Of a DNA stretch of 64,000 nt, positions 1 to 9,861 are shown in pieces. Both the position numbers and the translations under genes were made by a program. How positions within the stretch are numbered: position 1 is the first letter of the stretch; the number at the start of each line of letters is the position of its first letter. The notes beneath the pieces were generated by a model, which was not told where the DNA came from, made no database searches, and saw nothing but the letters and a program-made list of their open reading frames with translations. Origin of the DNA: Lewinella sp. 4G2 (GTDB taxonomy: Bacteria; Bacteroidota; Bacteroidia; Chitinophagales; Saprospiraceae); contig NZ_LVWJ02000014.1 of assembly GCF_001625015.1 (NCBI RefSeq), forward strand, positions 1,550,001 to 1,614,000, written 5' to 3'.

Positions 1-1
1 A

Positions 2-649
2 CAGAGTAAAGATGCTGCTACCATCGATAACAGCTTTAAGAAAGCCTTCAAAGATCGTATCTACGTAAAGGGATCTAAGGAGGATAACGATCGACTATTC
101 ACTAACTTAAAAGAGGCGGTTAACAGGCAACGATCTGTTCAGCTTCGCCAGAGTTATCCTGCAGCGTTTGCTGTCTGTAACGACGGCTATATTAGCGAAG
201 ACATTGAACCAATTGTCATGGATTTAATCCGAGACTTAGAAGATAATTGTCTTACCGTTAGACACCTCACCGAAATTCGCAAAGTCCTGGAAGCACTCAA
301 TCAAGCTATAGCTGGCTTTTATCTTCTACCCGACGATTTGGCTGCTCAAGAAACCTGCACTATAAATAGAACCGCTAGGTACTTGTCTGGACAGTGGACA
401 AACACAGGAAAGAAAACTAGATCTTATCAAATTGATAGTACTTTTCCAACAGAAGTGGGTGTACTACTAGCCAGTCTAGTAAAAACTACCCAGGTAGGTT
501 CTCACTACCTATACCTCGACGGGCACATCCGAGACACCAAATCCAGCTACTGGCTAAAAGCATCCGTTTACCAGCTACTAGCTATCCTGGAGTGGTTTAA
601 ACCCTATATGGATAGCGAACCGGAAAGAAAATACGAGAGTCGTAAATAG
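2..649 (+). CDS. Hypothetical protein, 5' end cut by the window
   Basis: The frame is open from base 2 to a TAG at 647-649, giving at least 215 residues. The first internal ATG is at 218, but the reading frame upstream of it is uninterrupted and protein-like, so the gene very probably starts before the window. The visible part is mixed alpha/beta in character with no signal peptide, no membrane segment and no catalytic motif that I recognise. It is AT-rich compared with the genes beyond 15 kb and lies about 200 bp upstream of a type I restriction operon on the same strand, so it may belong to the same defence island. I cannot assign a function. Confidence 0.7.
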   Translation, partial: QSKDAATIDNSFKKAFKDRIYVKGSKEDNDRLFTNLKEAVNRQRSVQLRQSYPAAFAVCNDGYISEDIEPIVMDLIRDLEDNCLTVRHLTEIRKVLEALNQAIAGFYLLPDDLAAQETCTINRTARYLSGQWTNTGKKTRSYQIDSTFPTEVGVLLASLVKTTQVGSHYLYLDGHIRDTKSSYWLKASVYQLLAILEWFKPYMDSEPERKYESRK

Positions 650-850
650 GAGCGCCAACGCGACTAACAACTCGATAATCAATTCAAAAGTTCTAAGTAG
701 CTCACGTACTACTAGATCTGAGCATTCTGGATTAATTACTTCCTAGTAATATACGTATCACTATGTAATCGCACCCCTCCCATAGCCCCTATTAGCGCGT
801 ACAGCCTATCTTACCCATTCCACTTCCAACCACCGATTCCACACCCACAC

Positions 851-2380
851 ATGGCCAAAGCAAAAACCAAAAAACAAGAAGACCCCATAGAAAAGAAACT
901 ATGGGCCGCAGCCGATAAGCTGCGCAAAAACATCGACGCGGCAGAATACAAGCACGTCGTGTTGGGCCTGGTCTTTCTCCGCTACATTTCCGAAGCCTTC
1001 GAGGCCGTGCACGAACGCTTGCTCGCCGAAGTGGACCAGGGCGCTGACCCTGAAGACCAGGACGAGTACCTCGCCAAAAATGTCTTCTTCGTCCCAAAGA
1101 AAGCCCGCTGGTCTACCATCCGTAACCAGGCTAAGTCGCCGACCATCGGCACTACGCTGGATGGCGCTATGGACGCTATCGAAAAGCAGAACCCACAGCT
1201 GAAGTCGGTACTCCCTAAAGTGTACGCCCGGCAGAACCTGGACGCCACCGTACTCGGCGAGCTGGTCGACATGTTCACCAACATCAATTTGACGAGCACG
1301 CAGGAGCGGAGCGCGGACGTACTCGGCCACATCTTCGAATACTTTCTCGGTGAGTTCGCCCTGGCCGAAGGCAAACAGGGTGGGCAGTTCTACACGCCCA
1401 GGTCGGTAGTAGAACTACTGGTAGAGATGCTGGAACCAAAAAAGGGCCGCATCTATGACCCGTGCTGCGGCTCCGGCGGTATGTTCGTCCAGTCCCAGAA
1501 GTTCGTGGATGGCCACACGGAAGATATTAGCATCTACGGCCAGGAATCCAACCTGACCACCTGGCGACTAGCTAAGATGAACCTCGCCATCCGCGGCATC
1601 GATTCCTCTAATCTGAAGTGGAATTCGGAAGGCTCTTTCCTCAACGACGCCCATCCCGACTTGCGCGCCGATTACGTCATCGCCAACCCGCCTTTCAACG
1701 TCTCCGACTGGTCCGGCGAAGCACTGCAGGAAGACGCCCGTTGGAAGTTCGGCCCGCCCCCACCCGCCGGCAACGCCAATTACGCCTGGCTACAACACTT
1801 CCTCTACCACCTGGCGCCCAAAGGTCAGGTAGGCGTAGTCCTAGCCAAAGGTGCTCTCACCTCCAACTCCAGCGGCGAGGGCGAGATCCGCAAAGCCCTC
1901 ATCGAGGCCGGCAAGATCGACTGCATCGTCAACCTCCCCGGCAAGATCTTCCTCAATACTCAGATCCCCGCCTCCCTCTGGTTCATGAGTAACGACCGTA
2001 CCGACAGCCGCTACCGGGACCGCAGCAACGAGATCCTCTTCATCGACGCCCGAAACCTGGGCCACCTCATCAACCGCCGCACCAGGGAACTTTCTGACGA
2101 GGACATCTTCAAAATCAGCGACACCTACCACAACTGGCGCAACGTCGATGGCACCTACGAAGACATCCCCGGTTTCTGCAGCTCCGCCTCCCTGGAACGC
2201 GTCCAAGAACTAGGCTACGTCCTCACTCCTGGACGCTACGTTGGCATGGAAGAAGTAGAAGACGACTTCGACTTTGGTGAACGCTTCGAGGAATTACAGG
2301 AGGAACTAGCCAAGCAGATGAAAGAAGAGCAGCGGTTGAATGCGGCTATTACGGAGCAGTTGGGTAAAATTGAGTGGTGA
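851..2380 (+). CDS. hsdM: Type I restriction-modification system, DNA methyltransferase subunit HsdM
   Basis: N6-adenine DNA methyltransferase subunit of a type I restriction-modification complex; with HsdS it methylates host DNA and with HsdR it restricts unmodified DNA. The 509-residue length is normal for the family. An N-terminal helical domain (about 1-165) precedes the methyltransferase fold. The conserved GQFYTP stretch lies near residue 178, the SAM-binding motif DPCCGSGGMF starts at 203, and the catalytic NPPF motif is at 279-282. The C-terminus is rich in E, Q and K and looks coiled-coil, as expected for contact with HsdS. The TGA stop (2378-2380) shares its last base with the ATG of hsdS, pointing to translational coupling. 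The roughly 200 bp upstream hold no gene. Confidence 0.97.
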   Translation: MAKAKTKKQEDPIEKKLWAAADKLRKNIDAAEYKHVVLGLVFLRYISEAFEAVHERLLAEVDQGADPEDQDEYLAKNVFFVPKKARWSTIRNQAKSPTIGTTLDGAMDAIEKQNPQLKSVLPKVYARQNLDATVLGELVDMFTNINLTSTQERSADVLGHIFEYFLGEFALAEGKQGGQFYTPRSVVELLVEMLEPKKGRIYDPCCGSGGMFVQSQKFVDGHTEDISIYGQESNLTTWRLAKMNLAIRGIDSSNLKWNSEGSFLNDAHPDLRADYVIANPPFNVSDWSGEALQEDARWKFGPPPPAGNANYAWLQHFLYHLAPKGQVGVVLAKGALTSNSSGEGEIRKALIEAGKIDCIVNLPGKIFLNTQIPASLWFMSNDRTDSRYRDRSNEILFIDARNLGHLINRRTRELSDEDIFKISDTYHNWRNVDGTYEDIPGFCSSASLERVQELGYVLTPGRYVGMEEVEDDFDFGERFEELQEELAKQMKEEQRLNAAITEQLGKIEW

Positions 2381-3543
2381 TGAGAGGCATCAAACTAAAA
2401 GACGTTACGTCAAAAATTGGTAGTGGTGCTACACCTCGTGGAGGAAAGAATGCATACAAGGACCAAGGACTGACGCTGATTCGAAGTCAAAATGTACTCG
2501 ATTTAGACTTTAATTACGACACGGCTTACATCGATGATGAGCAGGCTGAAAAGCTAGCGAACGTTGCTGTTAATCCGGAGGATGTTTTGCTAAACATTAC
2601 AGGCGATAGTGTTGCCCGTGTGTGTATGGTACCTGATTCCGTTTTGCCAGCTAGGGTAAATCAACATGTCGCGATCATTAGAGTTGACCCAATAGAATAT
2701 AGTAGTTCTTACTTACTATATTACCTACAGTCCATAAAACCTTACCTGCTTTCGATATCTGAGATTGGTGGAACGCGTAGAGCTATCACAAAGGGAATGA
2801 TTGAGGAACTTGATATTCCCGATATCGACCTAATTGAACAGAGAGCAATAGCCAAAACCCTCTCCCTCCTAGACGCCAAAATCAAACTCCTCCACCAGCA
2901 AAATCAGACCCTGGAGGCTTTGGGCGCGGCGGTGTTTCGGGAGTGGTTTTTGGAGGGGGAAGGTGTAGATATTCAGTTAGAGGAATTTATTCAAATAAAC
3001 CCACGGGAGCGTCTTCCCAAAGGTGAAGGTGCTTGCTACCTAGAGATGAAAGGAGTATCAACCAACACATCAGTTCCCACAGGATATTATTTACGTGATT
3101 TCACTTCAGGAACTAAATTTAGAAACGGAGACACATTACTGGCTAGAATAACTCCATGCCTCGAAAATGGTAAAACAGCATTTGTGTCCTTTTTACAAGA
3201 AGGAACAATAGGATGGGGGTCCACTGAATTTCTGGTGCTCAGAACTCATGAGAATTATCATCCATTTTGGTCATATCAACTAGCTAAGTCTACGGAATTT
3301 CGTGGGTTTGCAATAAAATCGATGACTGGTTCAAGCGGTCGTCAGCGAGTACAAACTGATAGTTTGTACCAGTTCTCACTAGTTAAGCCAAATTCCAAGA
3401 CCCTTCATTTAGCTAACAAGGTTGCACTTCGATTATCGACAAAAATCAGTAAGAACGCACAGCAAGTAGCAACGCTCACCAACCTACGCAACCTCCTCCT
3501 CCCAAAACTAATGTCCGGAGAAGTAACGGTACGTCCCGACTAA
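2380..3543 (+). CDS. hsdS: Type I restriction-modification system, specificity subunit HsdS
   Basis: DNA-recognition subunit that positions HsdM and HsdR on a bipartite target. The protein is about 387 residues with two target-recognition domains (about 1-145 and 200-345). They are separated by a conserved helical spacer containing QRAIAKTLSLLDAKIKLL and followed by the usual C-terminal helix ending LLLPKLMSGEVTV. I chose the ATG at 2380 because it overlaps the hsdM stop in a TGATG arrangement; two in-frame GTG codons at 2374 and 2377 are alternatives that add only two residues. Both recognition domains are AT-richer than hsdM and hsdR, common in HsdS because these domains are exchanged between strains. 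The target sequence cannot be read from the protein by eye. Confidence 0.95.
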   Translation: MRGIKLKDVTSKIGSGATPRGGKNAYKDQGLTLIRSQNVLDLDFNYDTAYIDDEQAEKLANVAVNPEDVLLNITGDSVARVCMVPDSVLPARVNQHVAIIRVDPIEYSSSYLLYYLQSIKPYLLSISEIGGTRRAITKGMIEELDIPDIDLIEQRAIAKTLSLLDAKIKLLHQQNQTLEALGAAVFREWFLEGEGVDIQLEEFIQINPRERLPKGEGACYLEMKGVSTNTSVPTGYYLRDFTSGTKFRNGDTLLARITPCLENGKTAFVSFLQEGTIGWGSTEFLVLRTHENYHPFWSYQLAKSTEFRGFAIKSMTGSSGRQRVQTDSLYQFSLVKPNSKTLHLANKVALRLSTKISKNAQQVATLTNLRNLLLPKLMSGEVTVRPD

Positions 3544-3586
3544 ACCCGCTCCTTCCCTGCTAGACGGTGCTCCATCCCATTACGCT

Positions 3587-3604
3587 GCACCTGCGGCAGC
3601 GCCC
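3587..3604 (+). repeat. 18-bp dispersed GC-rich motif, copy between hsdS and the DUF262 gene
   Basis: Perfect copy of GCACCTGCGGCAGCGCCC, a motif found at many other places in this window on both strands. It sits in the 80-bp gap after hsdS, just before the ATG at 3624. It is the only intergenic copy seen inside the defence island; a one-mismatch copy lies within hsdR at 6073-6090. Confidence 0.8.
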
Positions 3605-3623
3605 CTTCAATATTCTCATTCTC

Positions 3624-5864
3624 ATGAAAGACTCCCAAACACCTGGCACCTTCCATCTCGGCCAACTGATTACCCGCATTAAAAAAGGACACTTTGTTAT
3701 TCCCGATTTTCAGCGGGAGTTCGCCTGGATGCCCTGGGACGTTCGCGACCTCATTCAATCCATTTTTACCGATTATTACATCGGTACGATGCTGCTGTGG
3801 GAGAGCACGCCAAGTAACCTGGAGACGCTTTCCTGCGAAGGTGTTTACGGCTTCACTGACCGACTAAATCCGGAGTACATCGTACTCGACGGTCAGCAGC
3901 GACTAACCGCTATGCACTACGCGTTTTTTGCGCCTGACATCCATTTCCCCAAGCGGGCTAAGCCCGTGTTGTACTGGATCAAACTCCGAGAATTGCTAGC
4001 CGGTAATATGGACGAAGCCTTTTACTACAATTCAGCCACGCGCTACTACCGTGGTGTACGAGATGACGTGGAACAGCAATACGACAACCACTTGTTTCCG
4101 CTAAGTACCATGGGCGGCGGTAGTTGGGCCGTCGGTGATTGGATCAAAGGGTACCGGGACTACTGGCGCGAACGCGCCGAATCCGCTACCGACAGCGACG
4201 AGGTGAATGAGGCTAAAGTCGCCGCTAATAGCGCCGAGGTGCTTAAGGAACTGTTTGAAGACCTCCTCGATAATTACCAGATCAGCTATATCGCCCTGAA
4301 CCGGGAACTGGAGGTTGGCAAAGTATGTGACATCTTCACCCACATCAACAGTCGCGGAGTCAAACTCGACATTTTCGACCTACTCAACGCCATCACCCGG
4401 CCTAAGGATATTTTCCTCAAGCAGATGAACCGCGATGCCGCTACTCAATTGGCGGAATACTACCCGAACTCGCTGAAGAATACTTACATCCTGATGGTGA
4501 TGTCGCTTATGGCACAGAACTACTGTTCGCCGAAGTACCTATACTACCTGGTGCCAGGGCAGGAGAAGACCATTCGCCACAAAGACGGCAGCAAGGAAAA
4601 TATCACCCTGGTCAAAGATGCCGCCGGGTTCCGTGAGCGCTGGGACTACGCTCTGAAGGCGCTGGTGCAAGGATTGAAGAAACTGAAGAATCCGCGTGAC
4701 TATGGCGCGATCAGTGATAAGTTATTACCATACCCATCCATAATCCCGGTCTTTTCCGCCATTCAGGATTACGCCCTCAACGCGCCGGAGGTAAAGCAGC
4801 GAGCCGGCGCCCAGGATATGGTCAAGCGCTGGTACTGGTCTTCGATCATCAGCAGCCGGTACAGCAGTTCTGTAGAAAGTACCTCGGCTCAGGACTTTAT
4901 CGCCATGAAGCGCTGGTTTGCCGACGAAACCGCCGTGCCCGACAGTATCCAGGAATTCGACACGGATTTCAGCCGCTTAAACCTCATTCAGCAGGACGTC
5001 GCCGGGTCCGCCGTCTACGTGGCCATCTTCAATCTGTTCATCATCGATGGCGCGCGCGACTGGCACACTTTTGACCTGCCCGAATACGATGCGCTGGATG
5101 ACCACCACATCGTACCTAAAAGCTGGGGAAAGCAAAACAACATCGACCGGTCAATCAACTCCGTCCTCAACCGCACGCTGATCACGCCGGATACTAATCG
5201 CAAGGTGTTGCGCGATCGCCTCCCCAACGAATACCTGGCGGAACTCCTTGATGCTAATGAAAACGAACGCGCCTACCAGGTACTGGAGAGTCACTTGATT
5301 TCACGGCGCGCAGTCGAAATTTTACTTCGCAAACCCTTCACGCCCGACGACTACCAAGCTTTCCTACGCGAGCGGCAAGCAACGATAAAGCGGCGTCTAC
5401 GCCTGGAGCTTATCCCCGACGAGACGCAAACCCCGCTACACTTGCGTCAGTACGACCTACAGATTGAAGACATTGAGCTACGACTGCGAGAACTGCTCAT
5501 AACGACGCTTTCAGTCACGGATGCGGATGTTGCCAAGCGAACCGTACCGAGCCACTTAGTTCCTAAAGTGCAGAGACGTATTGAGCGAGAAGCGAAGAAA
5601 AACCCTGCCCTTTTTGAAGAGCAAGGAGACAGTGCGGCCTACTGGTTTCAATTTCTCGATCTACAGGAACTAAAAGATATAATGCTTTCCAAACAGCACT
5701 GGTCCCTATTCGAAGGACGCTTTGGCAGCAAAACAGTCCTGGCTAATGAGTTTAGTGATCTGGGCAACCTCCGCAATGGGATTCGCCATTCCCGTAGTAT
5801 TGACCCAGTCACAGAAAAGAAAGGGCAGGGTGCTATTCTATGGTTCGAGCAACAGATTGAGTGA
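3624..5864 (+). CDS. DUF262 / His-Me finger nuclease (DUF1524-like) / HEPN-like protein
   Basis: A 746-residue protein embedded in a type I restriction operon. The N-terminal DUF262 domain has the signature DGQQR at residues 89-93; in the GmrSD family this domain couples nucleotide hydrolysis to cleavage. A helical middle leads to a His-Me finger signature DDHHIVPKSW with D492-D493-H494-H495, as in DUF1524 nucleases. The last ~150 residues resemble a Swt1/HEPN-like helical domain ending with RNGIRH at 717-722, which fits the HEPN R-x4-H RNase motif. I chose the ATG at 3624; a GTG at 3567 would add 19 residues read through the 18-bp repeat and is less likely. By family knowledge, DUF262-DUF1524 proteins attack modified phage DNA. 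The HEPN reading is my inference from motif and position. Confidence 0.85.
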   Translation: MKDSQTPGTFHLGQLITRIKKGHFVIPDFQREFAWMPWDVRDLIQSIFTDYYIGTMLLWESTPSNLETLSCEGVYGFTDRLNPEYIVLDGQQRLTAMHYAFFAPDIHFPKRAKPVLYWIKLRELLAGNMDEAFYYNSATRYYRGVRDDVEQQYDNHLFPLSTMGGGSWAVGDWIKGYRDYWRERAESATDSDEVNEAKVAANSAEVLKELFEDLLDNYQISYIALNRELEVGKVCDIFTHINSRGVKLDIFDLLNAITRPKDIFLKQMNRDAATQLAEYYPNSLKNTYILMVMSLMAQNYCSPKYLYYLVPGQEKTIRHKDGSKENITLVKDAAGFRERWDYALKALVQGLKKLKNPRDYGAISDKLLPYPSIIPVFSAIQDYALNAPEVKQRAGAQDMVKRWYWSSIISSRYSSSVESTSAQDFIAMKRWFADETAVPDSIQEFDTDFSRLNLIQQDVAGSAVYVAIFNLFIIDGARDWHTFDLPEYDALDDHHIVPKSWGKQNNIDRSINSVLNRTLITPDTNRKVLRDRLPNEYLAELLDANENERAYQVLESHLISRRAVEILLRKPFTPDDYQAFLRERQATIKRRLRLELIPDETQTPLHLRQYDLQIEDIELRLRELLITTLSVTDADVAKRTVPSHLVPKVQRRIEREAKKNPALFEEQGDSAAYWFQFLDLQELKDIMLSKQHWSLFEGRFGSKTVLANEFSDLGNLRNGIRHSRSIDPVTEKKGQGAILWFEQQIE

Positions 5865-5974
5865 GACGTCAAGATTATCACGTTTTAGCCGCCCAATAGA
5901 CCTTGGTCTCTCTTTTATTCTAAGTCGCTAATTATATCACCTTAATTGCTACGCTCTTTTGATTTCCAACGCCC

Positions 5975-8900
5975 ATGAGAACTCAAATCACCGAAGATGC
6001 CATTGAAGACTTCGCCATCAACCGGCTGGTCGATCTCGGCTACACCTACTATCCCGGCCCCGCCTTATTTCAGGGCGCTGACGCAGGTGCGGTGGGAGGA
6101 CGGAGGAGCAAGGAAGATGTAGTCCTCCTGCCGGAACTACGAGCTGCCGTCAAAAGACTGAACCCCCAGCTCGCCGAAGACCTACGCGAACAAGCGATCC
6201 AGGATTTGGTGAATGGGATGGTACCCGAACTCATCCAGGCTAACCTGGAAACGCACAAAGCATTTACGGAGGGCAGCAAAGTAACCGTCACCGAAGCTGG
6301 CCAGGAAAGAGGAAAAGTCGTCCGTTTTCTGGACCTGGACGATCCGGCGAACAACTCCTTCCTGGTCGTCAACCAGCTGACCATCGTAGAGAACGGCAAG
6401 AACAAACGCCCCGACGTGATCTTGTTCGTCAACGGGCTACCCCTGGTCGTTATCGAACTCAAGAGAGCTACGGACAAGAAGGCAACGATACGTTCCGCCT
6501 ACGACCAGGTTCAAACTTACAAGGCAGTACTTCCCACCTTATTCAAGTACAACGTACTGTGCGTAGTCAGCGACGGACTGGAAGCCCGCGCGGGCAGCCT
6601 TTCCGCTGGCTACAGCCGTTTCAGCGCCTGGAAGGGAACGGCCGGTGGCCAGGAAGCAGATCCGCTGATTCCAGAAATGGAAACGCTGATCAATAACCAG
6701 TTGCGGCCCGACGTGCTGCTGGAAATGCTGCGCTACTTCACCGTCTTTGACGACGTGGAGGTAAAAGACAAACGGACAGGTCTCGTCCAGGTCCGGAAGG
6801 TGAAAAAGATCGCCGCTTACCACCAGTATTATGCCGTCAAAGCTGCCGTCCAGTCTACCCTGCGTGCGGCTGGCCGTACTGCTACCGGCCCAACCAGTAC
6901 CCACAACGCTCGGCGCAAAGGCACCCAAATCGACTCCACCGATAATCAGACCCTGGGTGACCACCGGGCGGGCGTCATCTGGCACACGCAGGGGTCCGGT
7001 AAGTCGCTTTCCATGGTCTTTTTTACCGGTAAGATTATCCAGCAGCTGGACAACCCCACCGTAGTGGTCATTACCGACCGTAACGACCTCGACGACCAGC
7101 TCTTTGATACCTTCTTCGCCTCCCGCCAACTTCTCCGCCAGGAACCGATCCAAGCCAACTCCACCGCGGAACTCAAGACATTACTCGCCCGCGAGGCCGG
7201 TGGCGTCATCTTCTCCACCATCCAGAAGTTCTCCCCCGATGAAGGCAACGTCTTTGACGAGCTAAGCAACCGGGAAAACATCGTGGTAATTACCGACGAA
7301 GCCCACCGCTCCCAGTATGGCTTGACCGCTCGGGAAAAGAAAGTCATTGATAAAGAAACGGGCGTGCAAATCGGCAGTAAGACCGTCTATGGTTACGCGA
7401 AGTACCTCCGCGACGCTCTCCCCCAGGCTACCTATTTGGGCTTCACTGGTACCCCCATCGAACGGGCCGACGCCAACACCATCCGCGTCTTCGGTAACTA
7501 CATCGACATCTACGACATCCAGCAGGCCGTAGCTGATGGGGCTACCGTTCCCATGTATTACGAAAGCCGCCTGGCTAAAGTCGAACTCTCCCAGGAAGGT
7601 CGCCAGCTGATCGCGGATCTGGATGAAGAGATCGGCGAACTGAACGAGCACGAGCAGGCTAAATCTCGCTGGACCCAAATCGAAGCCATCATCGGCAACC
7701 CCGCCCGGGTGCAGCGGGTAGGTCTCGATGCCGCCCGCCACTTTACCCAGCGCCAGGAAGTCTTCTCCGGTAAGGGGATGATCGTAGCCATGTCGCGCCG
7801 CATCGCCGCTGCCCTCTACGAAGCCATCATCGCCGAGTACCCTGAATGGCACAGCGATGACCTTGACAAAGGAGCCATCAAAGTAGTGATGACCTCCGCC
7901 AGCAGTGACGGCGCCGAAGTAGCCCGCCACCACACCACGAAGTCCGACCGTAAGTTTCTCGCCGCCCGGATGCGCGATCCGAACGATCCGCTGAAGCTCG
8001 TTATCGTCCGCGACATGTGGCTAACCGGCTTCGACGCTCCCAGCCTGCATACCTTATATATCGACAAGCCCATGAAGGGCCACAACTTGATGCAGGCCAT
8101 CGCCCGCGTCAACCGGGTGTGGAAGGATAAACCCGCCGGCCTCATCGTCGACTACCTCGGTATTGCCTCCGACCTGAAGGAAGCCCTGAGTTTTTACACC
8201 CAGTCCGGTGGCCAGGGCGACCCAGCCGCTGAGCAGGAGGAAGCCGTACAGATTTTCCTGGAAAAGCTCGACGTCATCCAGGGCATGTTTTACCGCCTCG
8301 ACTACCGCCCCTACTTCACCGCCGATACGCAGACTAAACTGCGCATGATTCTTCAGGGCGAAGACTACGTCCTCGGCCTTCCCCGCGGAAAAGACCGTTT
8401 TCTACATGAGATGCGCTTATTGAATAAGTCCTTCGCCATTTCCGTCCCCCATCCGGAAGCCCTCGACCAGCGCGACGAAGTTTCTTACTTCCAGGCCATC
8501 CAAACCCGTTTGGCCAAGTTCGACGTAACCGGTAGCGGCCGCAGCGACGTAGAGATGGAAACCACCATTCGCCAAGTAGTAGACCAGGCCCTTACCAGCG
8601 GCGAAGTCATCGATATCTACGATGCCGCCGGCCTCCAGAAGCGCGATATCTCCATCCTAGCCGAAGACTTCCTATTAGAGGTAAAGAACTTAGAGCACAA
8701 GAACGTAGCCCTCGAGCTACTCAAGAAGATGCTCAACGATGAGATCAAGACCCGCGCCCAACGCAACATCGTCCAGGGCCGCTCGCTGATGGAGCTGTTG
8801 GAGGCAGCCCTCGTTCGCTACCACAACAAATCGATCACTGCCGTAGAGGCCATCGAAGAAATGATCGATTTGGCGCGATACGTCCGTAATCAGGATAAGA

Positions 8901-9199
8901 CCTACCAGGAACTGGGGTTGACTGAATACGAATACGCTTTCTACACTGCCCTGGCAGATAACGAATCCGCGCGCGAAGTGATGCAGCAAGAACGCCTCCG
9001 TGAGTTGGCGGTGGAACTGTTCAACCGGGTGAAGAAAAACACTACGCTGGATTGGCAGATCAAGGAGGACGTTCGGGCAAAATTACGGGTGGTGGTCAAG
9101 CGGACGTTGCGGCAGTTTGGGTATCCGCCTGATATGCAGAAATTGGCTACGGATTTGGTGCTTAGGCAGGTTGAGGGGTTGGTGTTGGAGATGGGTTGA
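5975..9199 (+). CDS. hsdR: Type I restriction-modification system, endonuclease/translocase subunit HsdR
   Basis: ATP-dependent translocase and nuclease subunit of the type I complex. At 1074 residues it has the usual length. The N-terminal PD-(D/E)xK nuclease shows D147 and the E161-L-K163 triplet (VVIELKRA). The SF2 motor follows, with Walker A TQGSGKS at 338-344 and DEAH at 441-444; the FTGTPIE and LYIDKPMKGHNLMQAIARVNR segments match helicase motifs III and VI. The C-terminal helical region contacts HsdM. It is separated from the DUF262 gene by 110 bp, so it may have its own promoter, though none is obvious. The hsdM-hsdS-DUF262-hsdR order on one strand points to one functional unit. A one-mismatch copy of the dispersed 18-bp motif lies in the coding sequence at 6073-6090. 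Confidence 0.97.
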   Translation: MRTQITEDAIEDFAINRLVDLGYTYYPGPALFQGADAGAVGGRRSKEDVVLLPELRAAVKRLNPQLAEDLREQAIQDLVNGMVPELIQANLETHKAFTEGSKVTVTEAGQERGKVVRFLDLDDPANNSFLVVNQLTIVENGKNKRPDVILFVNGLPLVVIELKRATDKKATIRSAYDQVQTYKAVLPTLFKYNVLCVVSDGLEARAGSLSAGYSRFSAWKGTAGGQEADPLIPEMETLINNQLRPDVLLEMLRYFTVFDDVEVKDKRTGLVQVRKVKKIAAYHQYYAVKAAVQSTLRAAGRTATGPTSTHNARRKGTQIDSTDNQTLGDHRAGVIWHTQGSGKSLSMVFFTGKIIQQLDNPTVVVITDRNDLDDQLFDTFFASRQLLRQEPIQANSTAELKTLLAREAGGVIFSTIQKFSPDEGNVFDELSNRENIVVITDEAHRSQYGLTAREKKVIDKETGVQIGSKTVYGYAKYLRDALPQATYLGFTGTPIERADANTIRVFGNYIDIYDIQQAVADGATVPMYYESRLAKVELSQEGRQLIADLDEEIGELNEHEQAKSRWTQIEAIIGNPARVQRVGLDAARHFTQRQEVFSGKGMIVAMSRRIAAALYEAIIAEYPEWHSDDLDKGAIKVVMTSASSDGAEVARHHTTKSDRKFLAARMRDPNDPLKLVIVRDMWLTGFDAPSLHTLYIDKPMKGHNLMQAIARVNRVWKDKPAGLIVDYLGIASDLKEALSFYTQSGGQGDPAAEQEEAVQIFLEKLDVIQGMFYRLDYRPYFTADTQTKLRMILQGEDYVLGLPRGKDRFLHEMRLLNKSFAISVPHPEALDQRDEVSYFQAIQTRLAKFDVTGSGRSDVEMETTIRQVVDQALTSGEVIDIYDAAGLQKRDISILAEDFLLEVKNLEHKNVALELLKKMLNDEIKTRAQRNIVQGRSLMELLEAALVRYHNKSITAVEAIEEMIDLARYVRNQDKTYQELGLTEYEYAFYTALADNESAREVMQQERLRELAVELFNRVKKNTTLDWQIKEDVRAKLRVVVKRTLRQFGYPPDMQKLATDLVLRQVEGLVLEMG

Positions 9200-9273
9200 G
9201 GTGTGGTATCTTTATCTAATTCGTTGCAACTAAATTAACGAAATGTCAACAAGACTACGGATATCGCAAAAGC

Positions 9274-9308
9274 AAAGCCCCACAGTTCTAAGACTGCGAG
9301 GCTTTTCA
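9274..9308. terminator. Probable bidirectional terminator between hsdR and the 9360 gene
   Basis: AAAGCC (9274-9279) pairs with GGCTTT (9300-9305), and an inner CAGT/ACTG stem (9282-9285 with 9292-9295) closes a 6-base loop. A-rich sequence on the left and TTTTC on the right would serve transcription from either side. It lies between the convergent hsdR stop (9199) and the stop of the minus-strand gene (9360). Confidence 0.6.
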
Positions 9309-9359
9309 TGATTACCTGAAATGTGTACAACAACTTTTAAAGTTGCTACGAAATAATTC

Positions 9360-9704
9360 TTACAGATCAAGATCAAACCGAAGAAGCTCAATAGCCTCTT
9401 TGTGTTCATCGAGGAAATCTACCCAGGTTTGTTCTTTCGAAAAATAATCAGTACGTAGGTTAGTGAGAAAATCTGAGACTTCTTCAAACTGTTGTACTAA
9501 CTTACTGATAATTTGATTGAGTTGGTCAGAGAGGTTTTTAGTCGCTGCGAGAACAGCGAACGTAATGTCGGAGAAGACTAATTCTAAAATAGCGTTGTTT
9601 GAGGGGGAAACGTTGCTACCGTTAGCCCCGTAGATATGGTTCACCATGATTTGTAACATTTTGGAGGTCACATTGAGAATACTAAACGTCCCGTGCTTCA
9701 TCAT
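9360..9704 (-). CDS. Hypothetical protein, helical
   Basis: A 114-residue reading frame starting MMKHGTFSILN and ending FDLDL. The centre is rich in L, S, Q and I and looks amphipathic-helical (for example QLNQIISKLVQQFEEVSDFL), suggesting a small coiled-coil protein. I see no signal peptide, membrane segment or known motif. It lies between hsdR (convergent) and the toxin-antitoxin pair (same strand, upstream), inside the AT-rich island. Its coding status rests on length, start placement and the flanking terminator only, so confidence is moderate. Confidence 0.55.
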   Translation of the reverse strand: MMKHGTFSILNVTSKMLQIMVNHIYGANGSNVSPSNNAILELVFSDITFAVLAATKNLSDQLNQIISKLVQQFEEVSDFLTNLRTDYFSKEQTWVDFLDEHKEAIELLRFDLDL

Positions 9705-9861
9705 TTAAGAAGGCCTGGCTTGTTGTTGATCTGGATACGATTATAATGAAGTAAGGGCTGAGGATAGTGACGGAAACAGTTGTCAGCCTCTATAGACCAT
9801 CTTTAAGAAAGTCCACGTTTCAGAATTTTGAGGAACTTTCTTCAAAGAAAACTGAACTTTC

